Shown: positions 1-10,800, counted from the stretch's first letter. The stretch is DNA of 34,132 bases from Carboxylicivirga fragile (GCA_025499625.1 JAFMVD010000060.1:1-34132); one strand, 5' to 3'. The notes: generated by a model from the sequence alone, not told the origin. Translations and numbers: made by a program.

Positions 1-3000
1 AGTGCTACTTCATATTTTATAATGCTTGATGGTAACACATTAATAACAGTATTTGCATCTGATTTTAAAGAGTAGATATAGGAAAGTTTATTTCCGCTCT
101 CCATACGTATTTTTGAATCCAAACGACTAATGTCTTCTTGGCCATTATCGTTAATCGCAATTACAGCTTCAGCTACCGCATATTGGTTTTGCAGATGAAG
201 ACGTAATATGTCCTTTTCTATTTTTCCAGATTTTAGAGAAGCGGTTCCATGAACACGTTTGCTTATTTTCATATAAACATCTCCCGCCGTTTGACGAGAT
301 ACCCAGAAGCATTGACCTGGAGCTATAGTTCCATCAAATGTGTCGGATGGAGTTGATATACCTGTAGTAACATTAAATGTTGCCAATGTCCGGTTTGCAG
401 GATCACTTCCAGTTCGCACATATACTGATCCAGTTGTGTTTCTGAAGTCACCAGTACTTGGATCTTCAGCTACTAACTTGTAATACGATGGATAGGGATT
501 AGCAATTAATTGCATTCCTGCAATAAGCGTTTTAGATAAATCAGTATTATTCAGTGTTCCTTTATGTCGGACATCTTGAATAGTTCCTTTCAGGCCTATG
601 GCATAGCCCGTTAATGGATCAGTGTCAAGACTACCACCAGTTAAGTTATTCCATCCACCACTATAACCATAAACATTATAACTGCCTGTGGCATCATAAG
701 AACTCATTTTTGCATTTGAAATAGAATGCCCAACATACCAGTAACGATTTAATTCGTAATTCCAGTTAAGGGTTACATCACCTATTACGTTACCTTCTAC
801 AATAAGCGAACTTGGTTTAGAGTCTGTGTTTTCAACAATAAGGTCGCCGTTTAGGGTGGCATCACTATTTATGCGAACTGTAGCTCCAGGTTTAATTGTT
901 AAGCTAGCGTTATTAGCGATCTCAAGATTTTTCATTTCTACATTAGTGGATGTTATAACTGGGAAAACATCACCATGATAAGGATGTTCAGGAATAAAGA
1001 TATCTGTAGAATTATCTGGAACAACTCCAGTTGACCAATTTTGAGGTACATTCCATACATTTGAAGCTCCTAACCATCCTTCTGTAGCTATATTGATAGT
1101 GTAGTCTTCTATTTCACCTGTACCTGCTCCGCAAGGAGTAGCAGGATTGTTTTGATCCGTAATTTGGACTCGCATTCGTGTAGCCCCATTACTTGCTGAT
1201 GCAGGCACCGTTATTGATCCATTAAATACAATTACACCTGTTGATGTCGTATTTCCAAGATCAATTTTTTCATTTGTATCTTCAAAATCACCATCACCGT
1301 TCCAATCTATCCATACATAGGCGTAAGCTCTGCCTCCAGCATTATAAGCTCCCAGGTCAATATCATAAGATTCATTCACGATCATTTCTGATGATTGTGA
1401 TAAATAATCGCCGTATCCTGCATCATCGCCACTTGTATTGTTGACTGTATTAACGATGACATTGGTTAAATAGCGATTGCCATTTGAAGTATGTGCCGAT
1501 GGGCAATACAAGCCAATATTTACTTCCTCTGATTCAATATTGGTAAGGCCAGTAGCAGTTGCTGTTAAGGTAACTATGTTGGAGGAAGTAAATGATAAAT
1601 TAGTAAATGTAGCAAGTCCATTTGTAGCTGTTGAGTTAACTGTAGTACTTGCTCCAGGATTCATCACAATACTTACGCTATTTGTGATTGATACAATACC
1701 TGAATAATCGGTGTCGATGTTCCCATTAACATCGCTTGCAGCAACAACGGGTACGTTTGCTAAAGCAACATCTACAGTTGCATAAGCAGATGGTTGCTGA
1801 TCATATGTAAGTTCAGTGGCAATCACATCAATGGCAATAGCTCCACTGCTCACAGTTTGATTCTTTATAAAATCATCACCAAGTCCGGTAACAATATCAT
1901 TACTTTTAATTTCAAAATCGAAACTATCACCTTCCACGAGACCAATAAGGTCAGTATTTAACCAGATCTTAAGTTGATATGTTTCTGAAGCAAGATTGGC
2001 AATGGTTATTATATCAGTGCCTGTAAATGTAATTGTAGAACTGGTAATGCTGCCTGCTAAACCAGCTACATTAAGATCGGGTCCAAATAGTAATGCACCG
2101 GCTATGGCCTCTGTCCAGTTATCAATTGTGTTACTTGCACCTTTGCTTATCACTAATTGTTGCAATCGTGTTACATCATTGTACAGTGAAGTGTTATCAG
2201 TAATGAGTACATCCATCACTTGAACAGAGTTAGCTTGTGAATTTGCGATAGAGCTAATCGTACTTGGTTCAGTGTCTGTTCCGTCAGCTATCTGAGAGGT
2301 TGCAGCGTAAATGCCGCCAACCTCTATGTTGTCGATGCAAAAAGCCAATGGTCCATCAGAAGTATTATCGTCATTAAACCAAGCGAATTTCAATGTTGCC
2401 ATTGATCCTGTGTGAGAAGATAAATCTATTACTTTATTTGTCCAAGCATTGCTTCCATAGAATTCTTTAGGATCACTTATCCGTTGATCACCACCTCCTG
2501 TATTAATATAAACTTCTCCGTAATCATATACGGTTCCACTCCATATTTCACCTTCGCATTGCCAATCGAATGACAAACTTGCCGATTGCAAATCAGTTAG
2601 ATCTATATTTACTTCAATCCAAGATTCGGATTCACTGTCTTCATCGTAATCAGCAACGGTACTTGCTCCGTCTCTAACGTAAGTGGAGCGATTACCTCCA
2701 GCAAATACATTTGTACCTCCTAGAAGCCAATTGTTATTACCAGTATTGTTTGTACTCCATTCAGGATACCCATCTGCATTATCTTCCCAATCTTCGCTAA
2801 GAACTGGTACTTTTGCAGGTGTATTGGCATTGCTTTCGATACCAGATGAGTAAATACCATTACGTGAAGAAAATGCCTTGTAGTAGTAAATGGTACTGTA
2901 ATTAAGTGGCGAATGATCAATTAACAATAAGTCACCTCTATAAAGTACAGTTCCTCCTCCTGGTAATACATCACCTTCATCATAACTTACGCCTTCTACC

Positions 3001-5339
3001 GGAATACCAAATGTTCCATCAGATGACCATACCACTAGTACGTCATCATCGTAAGAATTTTTTGTCCAACTCAAATTATTTAACAGGTCATTTGGGTTAG
3101 TTGCAGAAAATGAAGCAGGATCTTCAATTGTTCCAGTTATATGCACATCATCAACGCAGAAACCCGGATTTTCGGCAGTGCCACCCGTATAATTGCGCCA
3201 TCTAAATCCAACTGTAACTATATCATTAAGGTAACCATTTGCAAAATTATAGGTTTCGGTATTCCAAGTTGAAGAATTTTTATATTCTTCACTGTTTGAT
3301 ACTCTATTACCATCTACATATAATTCGCCAAATGCACTATTGTTTCCATTTAGCATCCATTCGAAGGTCATTTGAGCAGAAGTGAATCCTCTCAAATCAA
3401 CTTTTAATTCCATATAGGTATCCGAAGAATAATTTATGTCGTAACCTGCAGTAATACCATTATCGCCTGATATATATGCGGATTGTGTGCCTGTATTGGC
3501 CAATGCTTTACCTCTTACCCAAGCGTTTTCATAGCCTGAATTAAAGTTCCATGCAGAAACATCTCCTTCAAACCCTTCGTTGAATGGTAAAGAAACAGGC
3601 AAGCTTACTTCTGTAGTTAATGCACTTGAATAAGTACCTAAGTTAACGGACCATATAGAATAGTTTAACTTTCCAGAGAATTGACCAGTGTGCGTAAATG
3701 CTTCTAAAGAACCAACATAAATTACTTCTCCACCCCCAGAAAGGTAGTCTCCCACTGTGTAGGTTGTTCCACTTTCAGGTCTTCCAATTGATCCATGTGA
3801 TGAATAAGCAATTATTACATTATCATTATCGACACTTTTTTGCCAAGTTAAGTCTACTTCTGTGGCCGAATTAGATGAGCCTGAAAAACTTTGTGGACGT
3901 GCTACTTCACTTCCAATGATTCTTACTTCATCAATACAGAATGCTGGGTCTTGTCCAGATCGTCTATCATTATACCATCTATATCCAAGGTCAAAATTTG
4001 TTCCTATGTATGCGGTAATATCCACTGCCCGTTCAACCCAAGTTGCCTGATTAGCTAACTCAATATTAGGGATTAATTGAGTATTTCTATTTTCGCGAAC
4101 AGATCCTCCGTCGTAGCCATCTTCTGCTATTCCCTTCCAGTAAAAAACCAATTCCGCACTCTTGTAGTTTGAAGGAATTGCGACTCTTTTTTCTAAGTAA
4201 ATTGTAACGTTATTTGTAACATCATGATTGTAGGCTGCTGTTGCTCCTCCGTCATTAGAAATGTACGCTGAACCGACACCCAAATAAGATTCAGCATTAC
4301 CAATAACCCATTCATTTCCTCTTGATGGACCACCTAAAGTCCAACTTTGCGCATTCCCATTTTCAAAATCTTCATAGAATATCGTTGCAGAACTAAGGCT
4401 TTTTACCTCAACAGAACGTTGAAGAGAATATTCAAAAGTTGTTGCATTATAAGACCAAATACGAAAGTATGTTGTTGTGCCTGGGGTTATTCCAGATTGT
4501 GTATGGTTTTCTAGTGATCCTTTGTAAACAATTGTAGATCCATCACCAATATCATCATTTAAGTTGTATTCTGTGCCAATGGTTGGCATACCACTTAGCT
4601 CAGAACTAGCCATTGTAATTATGACAGGTTCGGATAAGGTGTTAAGATTCCAAGTTAAATCAACTGAATTACTTGTTAGGTTTGACGCTGTGAAATTAGA
4701 TGGTGCTTCGATGTTTGTTGCAACCAGTTCAATGTCATCATATGTAATTCCATCATTCCTTGTTGTGCTAGTTGCTCTATAGTTATCTTCTTGTCCAAAA
4801 CGTATTTGTAAGTATGAAGCGGGTAATTGACTACTTAGTGCAGATAATAGATCAAGACCTTCAACACTAATCCAATTACTTGCACTGCCCATGTTTGCAT
4901 TAATGTCATATACTTCAACCCATGTTTGAGAGTCATCATTACCTGTTCGAACCCAAACTCTATCGTTCGGGTTGTCTTCTTCGCCATGATGCGTAAATGC
5001 GAATGAAAGGTAAAACTCTTTTAGATCTGGAAATGCGGAAATATCAACCAATGCTGTTAAATAATTAATAGTTTGGTTGTTATCCCTTTCTGTGTCAAGT
5101 GTTGCAGCATTGCTCCCTGTATGATAAAAGTTATTACCCGCTGCTAAACGCAATCTTCCTCTGTTATCTTCTGAATAAGTCCATGTATTAGTTAAGACAG
5201 GAATAGGATCAGTACTCGTTGTATAGGTTTCGTTACCAGCTTCCTCAAATCCTTCGGTCCAAAATTTTGCCGTTTGTGCTTTGCTAATACTAAGTGATGC
5301 GATGGAAAGCATTAATAACAAAGAAGATAATCTTTTCAT
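1..5339 (-). CDS. Giant modular secreted protein, probable type IX secretion cargo (3' end outside window)
   Basis: Open frame of 1779 codons without a stop from the ATG at 5339 to the left edge, so the C-terminus is missing. Residues 1-22 are a signal peptide ending SISKAQ. Four related modules of about 150 residues follow (near 26-205, 318-478, 586-732, 845-1005). Each opens with an acidic GFE/DFE/DWE motif and closes with a (C/Y)(I/V)D(D/E)(V/I) motif, as in choice-of-anchor-J or MAM-like domains. FnIII-like spacers lie between them. Then come a bacterial Ig-like stretch (about 1183-1275), a GEVED-type domain (about 1283-1410, with VWIDWNGDGDFED and GEIEDYTI), and a long beta-rich segment containing LIANPYPS, common in Bacteroidota cargo proteins. 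A C-terminal T9SS sorting domain is expected beyond the window but not seen. Role unknown; cell-surface adhesin or secreted enzyme scaffold is possible. No catalytic domain was recognised. Confidence 0.85.
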   Translation of the reverse strand, partial: MKRLSSLLLMLSIASLSISKAQTAKFWTEGFEEAGNETYTTSTDPIPVLTNTWTYSEDNRGRLRLAAGNNFYHTGSNAATLDTERDNNQTINYLTALVDISAFPDLKEFYLSFAFTHHGEEDNPNDRVWVRTGNDDSQTWVEVYDINANMGSASNWISVEGLDLLSALSSQLPASYLQIRFGQEDNYRATSTTRNDGITYDDIELVATNIEAPSNFTASNLTSNSVDLTWNLNTLSEPVIITMASSELSGMPTIGTEYNLNDDIGDGSTIVYKGSLENHTQSGITPGTTTYFRIWSYNATTFEYSLQRSVEVKSLSSATIFYEDFENGNAQSWTLGGPSRGNEWVIGNAESYLGVGSAYISNDGGATAAYNHDVTNNVTIYLEKRVAIPSNYKSAELVFYWKGIAEDGYDGGSVRENRNTQLIPNIELANQATWVERAVDITAYIGTNFDLGYRWYNDRRSGQDPAFCIDEVRIIGSEVARPQSFSGSSNSATEVDLTWQKSVDNDNVIIAYSSHGSIGRPESGTTYTVGDYLSGGGEVIYVGSLEAFTHTGQFSGKLNYSIWSVNLGTYSSALTTEVSLPVSLPFNEGFEGDVSAWNFNSGYENAWVRGKALANTGTQSAYISGDNGITAGYDINYSSDTYMELKVDLRGFTSAQMTFEWMLNGNNSAFGELYVDGNRVSNSEEYKNSSTWNTETYNFANGYLNDIVTVGFRWRNYTGGTAENPGFCVDDVHITGTIEDPASFSATNPNDLLNNLSWTKNSYDDDVLVVWSSDGTFGIPVEGVSYDEGDVLPGGGTVLYRGDLLLIDHSPLNYSTIYYYKAFSSRNGIYSSGIESNANTPAKVPVLSEDWEDNADGYPEWSTNNTGNNNWLLGGTNVFAGGNRSTYVRDGASTVADYDEDSESESWIEVNIDLTDLQSASLSFDWQCEGEIWSGTVYDYGEVYINTGGGDQRISDPKEFYGSNAWTNKVIDLSSHTGSMATLKFAWFNDDNTSDGPLAFCIDNIEVGGIYAATSQIADGTDTEPSTISSIANSQANSVQVMDVLITDNTSLYNDVTRLQQLVISKGASNTIDNWTEAIAGALLFGPDLNVAGLAGSITSSTITFTGTDIITIANLASETYQLKIWLNTDLIGLVEGDSFDFEIKSNDIVTGLGDDFIKNQTVSSGAIAIDVIATELTYDQQPSAYATVDVALANVPVVAASDVNGNIDTDYSGIVSITNSVSIVMNPGASTTVNSTATNGLATFTNLSFTSSNIVTLTATATGLTNIESEEVNIGLYCPSAHTSNGNRYLTNVIVNTVNNTSGDDAGYGDYLSQSSEMIVNESYDIDLGAYNAGGRAYAYVWIDWNGDGDFEDTNEKIDLGNTTSTGVIVFNGSITVPASASNGATRMRVQITDQNNPATPCGAGTGEIEDYTINIATEGWLGASNVWNVPQNWSTGVVPDNSTDIFIPEHPYHGDVFPVITSTNVEMKNLEIANNASLTIKPGATVRINSDATLNGDLIVENTDSKPSSLIVEGNVIGDVTLNWNYELNRYWYVGHSISNAKMSSYDATGSYNVYGYSGGWNNLTGGSLDTDPLTGYAIGLKGTIQDVRHKGTLNNTDLSKTLIAGMQLIANPYPSYYKLVAEDPSTGDFRNTTGSVYVRTGSDPANRTLATFNVTTGISTPSDTFDGTIAPGQCFWVSRQTAGDVYMKISKRVHGTASLKSGKIEKDILRLHLQNQYAVAEAVIAINDNGQEDISRLDSKIRMESGNKLSYIYSLKSDANTVINVLPSSIIKYEVA

Positions 5340-5635
5340 TTTGTCTGTTTAAACTTGTTATAAGGCGTTGTACGTAATGTTTAAGAATAGTTTTGCTAAT
5401 TTGGACAAAATAATCAAAAACCTTTACGAGTGTCACAAATTTGTCGATTATCAGTCCTTAATATAGTTAACGTTTGTCGATTCAATTTGTGGTTGACAAA
5501 GAAAATAAAAAACTACTTAACAGCCAATGCTTTTTGATTATAGAGCTACTTTGTTAGATTAAATTAACAAACAGGTAGTGTTAATACGAAGATAGCTTCA
5601 GTGTGCTAACGACAGGAGGTGTCTGATGTAAATGT
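5340..5635. promoter_or_regulatory. Intergenic region with repeated TTTGTC/GACAAA words upstream of the giant gene
   Basis: This gap carries the 5' region of the giant secreted protein (reading leftward) and the 3' flank of the MaoC gene. The hexamer TTTGTC or its complement occurs at 5404-5409, 5440-5445, 5473-5478 and 5495-5500. Two of these lie inside an exact 9-bp direct repeat, TTGTCGATT (5441-5449 and 5474-5482), spaced 33 bp apart, about three helical turns. No exact TAnnTTTG promoter box was found on the minus strand. An operator role is inference. Confidence 0.3.
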
Positions 5636-6730
5636 TTACTCCACCTTTCTCAATGCCTTCCACTCAGCAATGCAACACACTTTTCCTTTAAGTACAGGGC
5701 ATTTGCTTTCTAAAATACTTTCTACATCAGAAGGTTTTGAGATGCCATTGAAGAGCTCTGATGGGAATTCAGTATCACTTAGTTCTAATTCTGTATCAAC
5801 ATTGCGTAGACCAAATGTGCGAACATGAATCTCTTCGAAGCCCGGCATTATCTGATTAACATCTATAACATAACTGAATGCACCAACACGATCTTCGGCT
5901 ACAACAGGTACAACATGGAAAGCTCTTTCGACCTGAGGTAATAATAACTGGCGAAACTCCCGGCCTGAAATGCCCAATACCATAGATACAACAATGCCAC
6001 CCGAAATAACTATTTCACCTGGTTTGTAACGCTGGTAGTTAAAGTGAATGGGGTGTGTATTTTTGAAATAGGTGGCCCAAAATAAGTTCTCACTTTTACC
6101 CACAGGTCGAACAAAGGGATGTAGTATTAAATCTCCTGATGCAAAATCATTAATCTTATTCTCGATGTTGATGCCTCTTACACGTGCCAGTATTTTTTCT
6201 TTAAAATGATGGTTACGCATAGTGCTCTCCGAATCTTCTAATTGATTATTTGAGCATTCAATGTATGGAAACAGCGTTACGCGTTCGAGAGCAAATACAG
6301 GATCTCCTTTTTGGTTGGAAAGCACATGCTCCGATACAATAGTAGAATACTTTTTGTCAGAAGTGGCATTTATGGCTTTAATTCGAATAGTACATGAAAA
6401 GGTATCTCCTGCAAAAGCCGGATTGAGGTATAAAGCATTTCGAACCTCGAGATGCAGTAAGCTTGAATGTGCAAAGTTTTCAACGCCCAGACTCAATGTT
6501 AGATTTAACAGGAATCCGTAAGGTAAAAACATTTCGTGAAAGCCCAATATGCCAGCAAACTCACGACTGTTTTCGGGATATGAAGAAGTAGGCATAAGTC
6601 CACTCCACGAGCTATGAATTGATTCGTCAACTGTAATGTTAAAATGACTTACAATTTCCTGACCAATAAATACCTTGTTTAAATCGAGGCCGTAACTTAC
6701 TTTTCTGTTTGGTTTGATAAATCCTTTCAT
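5636..6730 (-). CDS. MaoC-like double hotdog acyl-CoA hydratase/dehydratase
   Basis: 364 residues, the usual size of double-hotdog hydratases such as 2-methylfumaryl-CoA (mesaconyl-CoA) hydratase. The N-terminal hotdog contains NPAFAGDTFSC near residues 103-113, the segment that in this family follows the substrate tunnel. The C-terminal hotdog contains THPIHFN near residue 226 followed by GGIVVSMVLG, matching the variant catalytic His-containing segment (NTARVHFN then GGHI) of methylfumaryl-CoA hydratases. There is no signal peptide, so it is cytoplasmic. It stands alone: no ligase, CoA transferase or lyase is adjacent, so the substrate cannot be read from context. A CAAAAATA sequence at 6751-6758 (minus-strand TATTTTTG) lies 21 bp before the start. 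The hydratase class is well supported; the exact reaction is inference. Confidence 0.7.
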   Translation of the reverse strand: MKGFIKPNRKVSYGLDLNKVFIGQEIVSHFNITVDESIHSSWSGLMPTSSYPENSREFAGILGFHEMFLPYGFLLNLTLSLGVENFAHSSLLHLEVRNALYLNPAFAGDTFSCTIRIKAINATSDKKYSTIVSEHVLSNQKGDPVFALERVTLFPYIECSNNQLEDSESTMRNHHFKEKILARVRGINIENKINDFASGDLILHPFVRPVGKSENLFWATYFKNTHPIHFNYQRYKPGEIVISGGIVVSMVLGISGREFRQLLLPQVERAFHVVPVVAEDRVGAFSYVIDVNQIMPGFEEIHVRTFGLRNVDTELELSDTEFPSELFNGISKPSDVESILESKCPVLKGKVCCIAEWKALRKVE

Positions 6731-7038
6731 ATACCGTAATTCTACGGTGACAAAAATAGAGTATTTACAAGATATACTAGCATGCTTATCAGTTAATAAG
6801 GCAACGAATGTTAGGCTTACTTACAATCAAAACTGATATTGTAAAGTTTTACTTTCAGATCCTCATCTATCCATTAATTCAGGTTTGAAATATTAAGATG
6901 GTTGGAGAAAAAAATATAGTAATTGGCAATGCAAGATCTAAATGCATGTTAGTTTTTAAACACAATGGCACGTAATCGTTTTTATTTCAACAATAAATTG
7001 TGTGATGTCAGCTCATTTTTATTTAACAGAGGGCACAG
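6731..7038. other. Intergenic gap between MaoC gene and chaperone gene
   Basis: About 308 bases, AT-rich, without a credible ORF on either strand. Besides the -7 box at 6751-6758, nothing clear is seen. No strong stem-loop follows the chaperone stop codon, so the end of the chaperone-usher operon transcript is not defined here. Confidence 0.5.
6751..6758 (-). promoter_or_regulatory. -7 promoter box of the MaoC gene
   Basis: On the minus strand this reads TATTTTTG, an exact match to the Bacteroidota -7 consensus TAnnTTTG. It lies about 20 bases before the start codon at 6730, giving a short leader. No TTG element stands at the usual 19-21 base distance, so the call rests on one box. Confidence 0.35.
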
Positions 7039-7848
7039 CTACTTAATTTCAATATTGAGTTCAGCTCCTGCCAGATCAGAATCACTTCCATAGTCAATAA
7101 CACCTAATATACTGTACTTAGCTTTCGGCAAATCAGTTGGTAAATGAAACTTTATGGCTCTTTTACCTCCTGGTAAAACTGTAAATGCTTTTGTTTTTAC
7201 ACGTTGACTATCGCCAGTACCTAAATTAACAATGTCTAAGTACGGCGCACAATCTAGTATTGTCTCTCCTGAGTTTTCAACCTCCATACTAAGAATTTGC
7301 AACGTGTCTGATGCCATTGTGTTCTGCGTAAAACTAACGATGCTTGCTTCTTTATAGGTGACCGTTGGTGGCGTTTGGAATATATGAATCAAAAACTGGA
7401 AGGTCTGCAATATCTGCATACCAGTTTCATTCTCGGCGCCTCCACCAGATCCTGTTTTTTCTTTAGAAAGTTTCACGGCAGCTACGGCCCACCTGGCATT
7501 GTTCGCCTCAGGAACGTTGGGTACTTGCATCATGATTTCTACATCTTGTGTTACTCCCGGAGCTATCTCAAAAAAGGCTGGAGATGCTGATAACCATTGC
7601 GAACATCCGTGTTCATATTCGGTGTCGGTTATCAATTGGGTTTTGCCCTTATTACCATCAGAGGCAAAATTATTAAATGTTACTTGAAAAGTTTGCGGTG
7701 TGCTTCCATTGTTTGTTACCCTAATCTTTTGACCTTTATAGCCACCAAGTGATTCTTTATAGTATAAACGTGATGGTGTAACTGAAACGCTTTGAGCTGC
7801 CAAACCTAAGGGGAACAATAAACAAATTAGTGTATATGCGATCTTCAT
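7039..7848 (-). CDS. PapD-like periplasmic chaperone of a chaperone-usher-like system
   Basis: 269 residues with a clear signal peptide (1-18, ending GLAAQ). The mature protein is all beta and fits two immunoglobulin-like domains, about 20-150 and 155-269, the layout of PapD/FimC chaperones. The first strand carries VTPSRLYY, matching the position of the conserved Arg that binds the subunit carboxylate. The equivalent of the second basic anchor (Lys112 of PapD, in the strand before the domain hinge) is not obvious: the matching strand reads QFLIHIFQTPP, with a His instead. It is the last gene of the four-gene locus, 26 bp after the usher-like gene. By family knowledge it would hold subunits in the periplasm and deliver them to the usher. 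The fold is reasonably supported by sequence pattern; the role is inferred mainly from neighbours. Confidence 0.65.
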   Translation of the reverse strand: MKIAYTLICLLFPLGLAAQSVSVTPSRLYYKESLGGYKGQKIRVTNNGSTPQTFQVTFNNFASDGNKGKTQLITDTEYEHGCSQWLSASPAFFEIAPGVTQDVEIMMQVPNVPEANNARWAVAAVKLSKEKTGSGGGAENETGMQILQTFQFLIHIFQTPPTVTYKEASIVSFTQNTMASDTLQILSMEVENSGETILDCAPYLDIVNLGTGDSQRVKTKAFTVLPGGKRAIKFHLPTDLPKAKYSILGVIDYGSDSDLAGAELNIEIK

Positions 7849-7874
7849 ATTTTATTTTTTACTTTCTGACGTTA

Positions 7875-10800
7875 TTAATTAGCATAATTACGAACTTCCG
7901 CTTCCGAAGTTTTGTATTTTTTCTTAAAAGATTTTAAATATTTTTTGGCCTCCTTTTCGCTCGCAAACTCACCAACCGAATAATAATACATGTCGCCCTC
8001 TTGATACTTATAGATAATGGCAATATCCGGCAGTGCTTCTTCAAAGTCGATGGGCGAATACTCTATGGCCGTAGATTCAATTTGTACCCTGTACTTATTT
8101 CTATCATCATCGGAGCTTATGGTTCTAAAAGCCTTATCGGTAGTGATTGTTTCGCTTGATACCTCTGTAGTAGAGCGTTCATTAACCGTAGTCTCTTCTT
8201 CTTTAACTGTCAGCTCTACTATATTGGCCTCCATAAAACCCAAATTCTTTATTTTCTTCAATAATTTTTTAGCAGCTGATTTCTTTGATAAGCCAGCTGT
8301 TTGATACCAGTAGTCGCCACCGTCGGCTACGATGCAATAAATAGCGGTAACAGTCTGTAGGGTGTCAAATTCCGATCGCATCATTTCTTGCTGTGTTGAA
8401 TTAAACAAGCGTACGGCATGGCCCTGTCCAAGTTCACTTATGGTACTAATAGGCATTAAGTTGGGGTCTCTGCCATTGTTTTCATCTCTATTGTCTTTCA
8501 CACGACCTGTACGTAAGATGGCATTCGACCCTGATTTACGACCAAAGTTAATGGTTCGACTACGCTCCGTTAGATGAAAGCCAACATTGTAATTTTGACC
8601 CGAACGGGTAACTGTTAATGGAATATTGTTTTCTACAAATTGATAACGCGTTCCTACGGCTCCTTCATTGATGCTTATAATGTAATCGCCATTTGGTAGG
8701 TAAAGGCTGTAGTTGCCGTACTGGTCGGTAAGTGTAGTTTGTGGTTCGCCCGATAGTTGATTAATTGCGCTCACGCGAATACCTCCCAATTGAATCGGTT
8801 TATCATCGGAGTGTTCGCCGCGCTCAACAAAAATACCTCCGCTCAAACGAGCCCCCTTTGATAATGGAATGGATATGATTTGGTTTCCATCAATGTATTT
8901 GTAGAACTCACTTCCACCAAACCAGCCTTCGGTTGCCATTAATGAAATGGTTTCTACTTTGTAATTGCCCTTTGGTAAATGCTGGTATTCTACCTTGCCT
9001 TCCTCATTCGATATGAGTTCGTATATGTTTTGCTGCAACATCAAATCATCTTCGGTAAAATTAGTTGTAGTTGGCGTTAAACGAACGAGCATGTTTTCAA
9101 AGCCAATCTCATCCCTATCCTTGACACCATTGCCGTTTAAATCGCGAAATACGACTAAGGTAGCTCTGTAGTTGCGGTCGATACCCGCAGGTACATTGAT
9201 GTTAAACTTAAGACCAAATCCAAATTCTATACGACTCGATACGTCTGATGGCACTATGTAATCGTCGTTTAGTACAGGAGAGGTATTCGAGTTTATGCTC
9301 GTACGTTCATACTGATCATTGGCGTATAATAGGAAGTTGGCATATACACTAACTTGAAAACGATCCTGCAAATAATAAAATAACTCGGGGCGTGTTACCA
9401 ATTGATGACGTCCTTGAATAGTGGTGTAGTTGTAATTTAGGTTAAGGTTTAAGCGCATTTTGTTTTTAGCCAACCAAGCTTCGTAGTTGGCCATGAGAAA
9501 TAAACGTTGCGGATTATCAAGGGTATTAACATATATAAGCTGTTCATTTAAAAAGAATGGGCCATAATAATACCTAATATTCGTATTAAAACGCTTGTAC
9601 CTTAACGACAGACGTATGTTTGAAACAAAGATGGGGTCTACATCGGGATGACTTTGAAAGCTGTTTTGACCAGCAAATACATTAGCAAAAAAACTGGTAT
9701 TGGTGCGTAAGCGTGTTCGATACTCAAAGCCCAAGCCCCCTGTATTGGTTTCAATTTGATTGGTAGCGTAGGTGATGTATTCAGGCTTTATCACATAGCT
9801 ATGCCCTTGGCTTGTGTACATCAGTTGGGCAAAATATTTTGATCGGCGGGTAAATACAGTATCCGAAACAGTTCCGTTGGTAGCTATAAAACTGGGCTGA
9901 TTTGAAAAGAAAGAGGCTCCTCCACGCAATCGCATAGATGGTTTTAGCTGATAAGCTAAGGTCAAGGCCCCATTAACGACACCTCTTCGGGGCGCATAAG
10001 CTTCAGTATTGTATTGTCCATTGGCACTTATGTTGATACCCTTTACAACGCCCTGGTATCCGAGCATCGCACGATAACCTGTGATAGCAGTGGTGTCCAA
10101 AATGCTATAGTTCTCAATGCTGTAACCTCCACCCAACTGAATGTTATGTTGGTTGTTAATGCGGTAAGAGACATCGGCTGTTGCGTAATTAGTGGCTAAT
10201 TGACGCACGGTATGATTAGTCGATTCAAAATAAGCTTCTCCTCTAATGCCATTTCCGCTATATTTATAAAAAGCCCCGTAGCCACTTAAAAAGGGCGTAT
10301 CAAAGGGCGATGGATTGCCAATGTATAAACCACCTAAGCGGTGTTGTTTGTATTTATAGCTTGCTTTTAAGCCCTGACCAATTAATAGGCTACCACTTCG
10401 ACCTGCTGTAATATCTCCTACCTCGACATTGTACAGAGGACTAAAGTAGCCGACGTAAAAATAATTCCCCAATAAAGAATTCCAATTCACTTCGTTTTGC
10501 ACGAAAGTGGACTGATAGTAATACGTGAAATTGCGACTATTGCTTAAGCTTTTATAGCCGTATAAACCTAGCGAACCAAAGGTGTTGTCGCTAAGTACAT
10601 TAAAGCTATTCCACTCAACAGTTAAAGGAAATGAACTAAATATCGATTCTTCAACCTTTCGTGAGTCTGATAGTTTTAGAAAGTTTACATTGCCTGTCCA
10701 CCTGCCACCACTAGCATTGTATGATTTTTGATTTTTCACCTCTACCTTTAGTCGGTAGCGCTTTTCTTGCTCAGCAGAGCTTCTAAAATCAGGGCGGTAA

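Noticed and set aside
1241-4782. Several plus-strand open frames of 60-76 codons
   Set aside because: They lie in antisense frames of the continuous 1779-codon secreted-protein gene and have no domain, start context or composition of their own.
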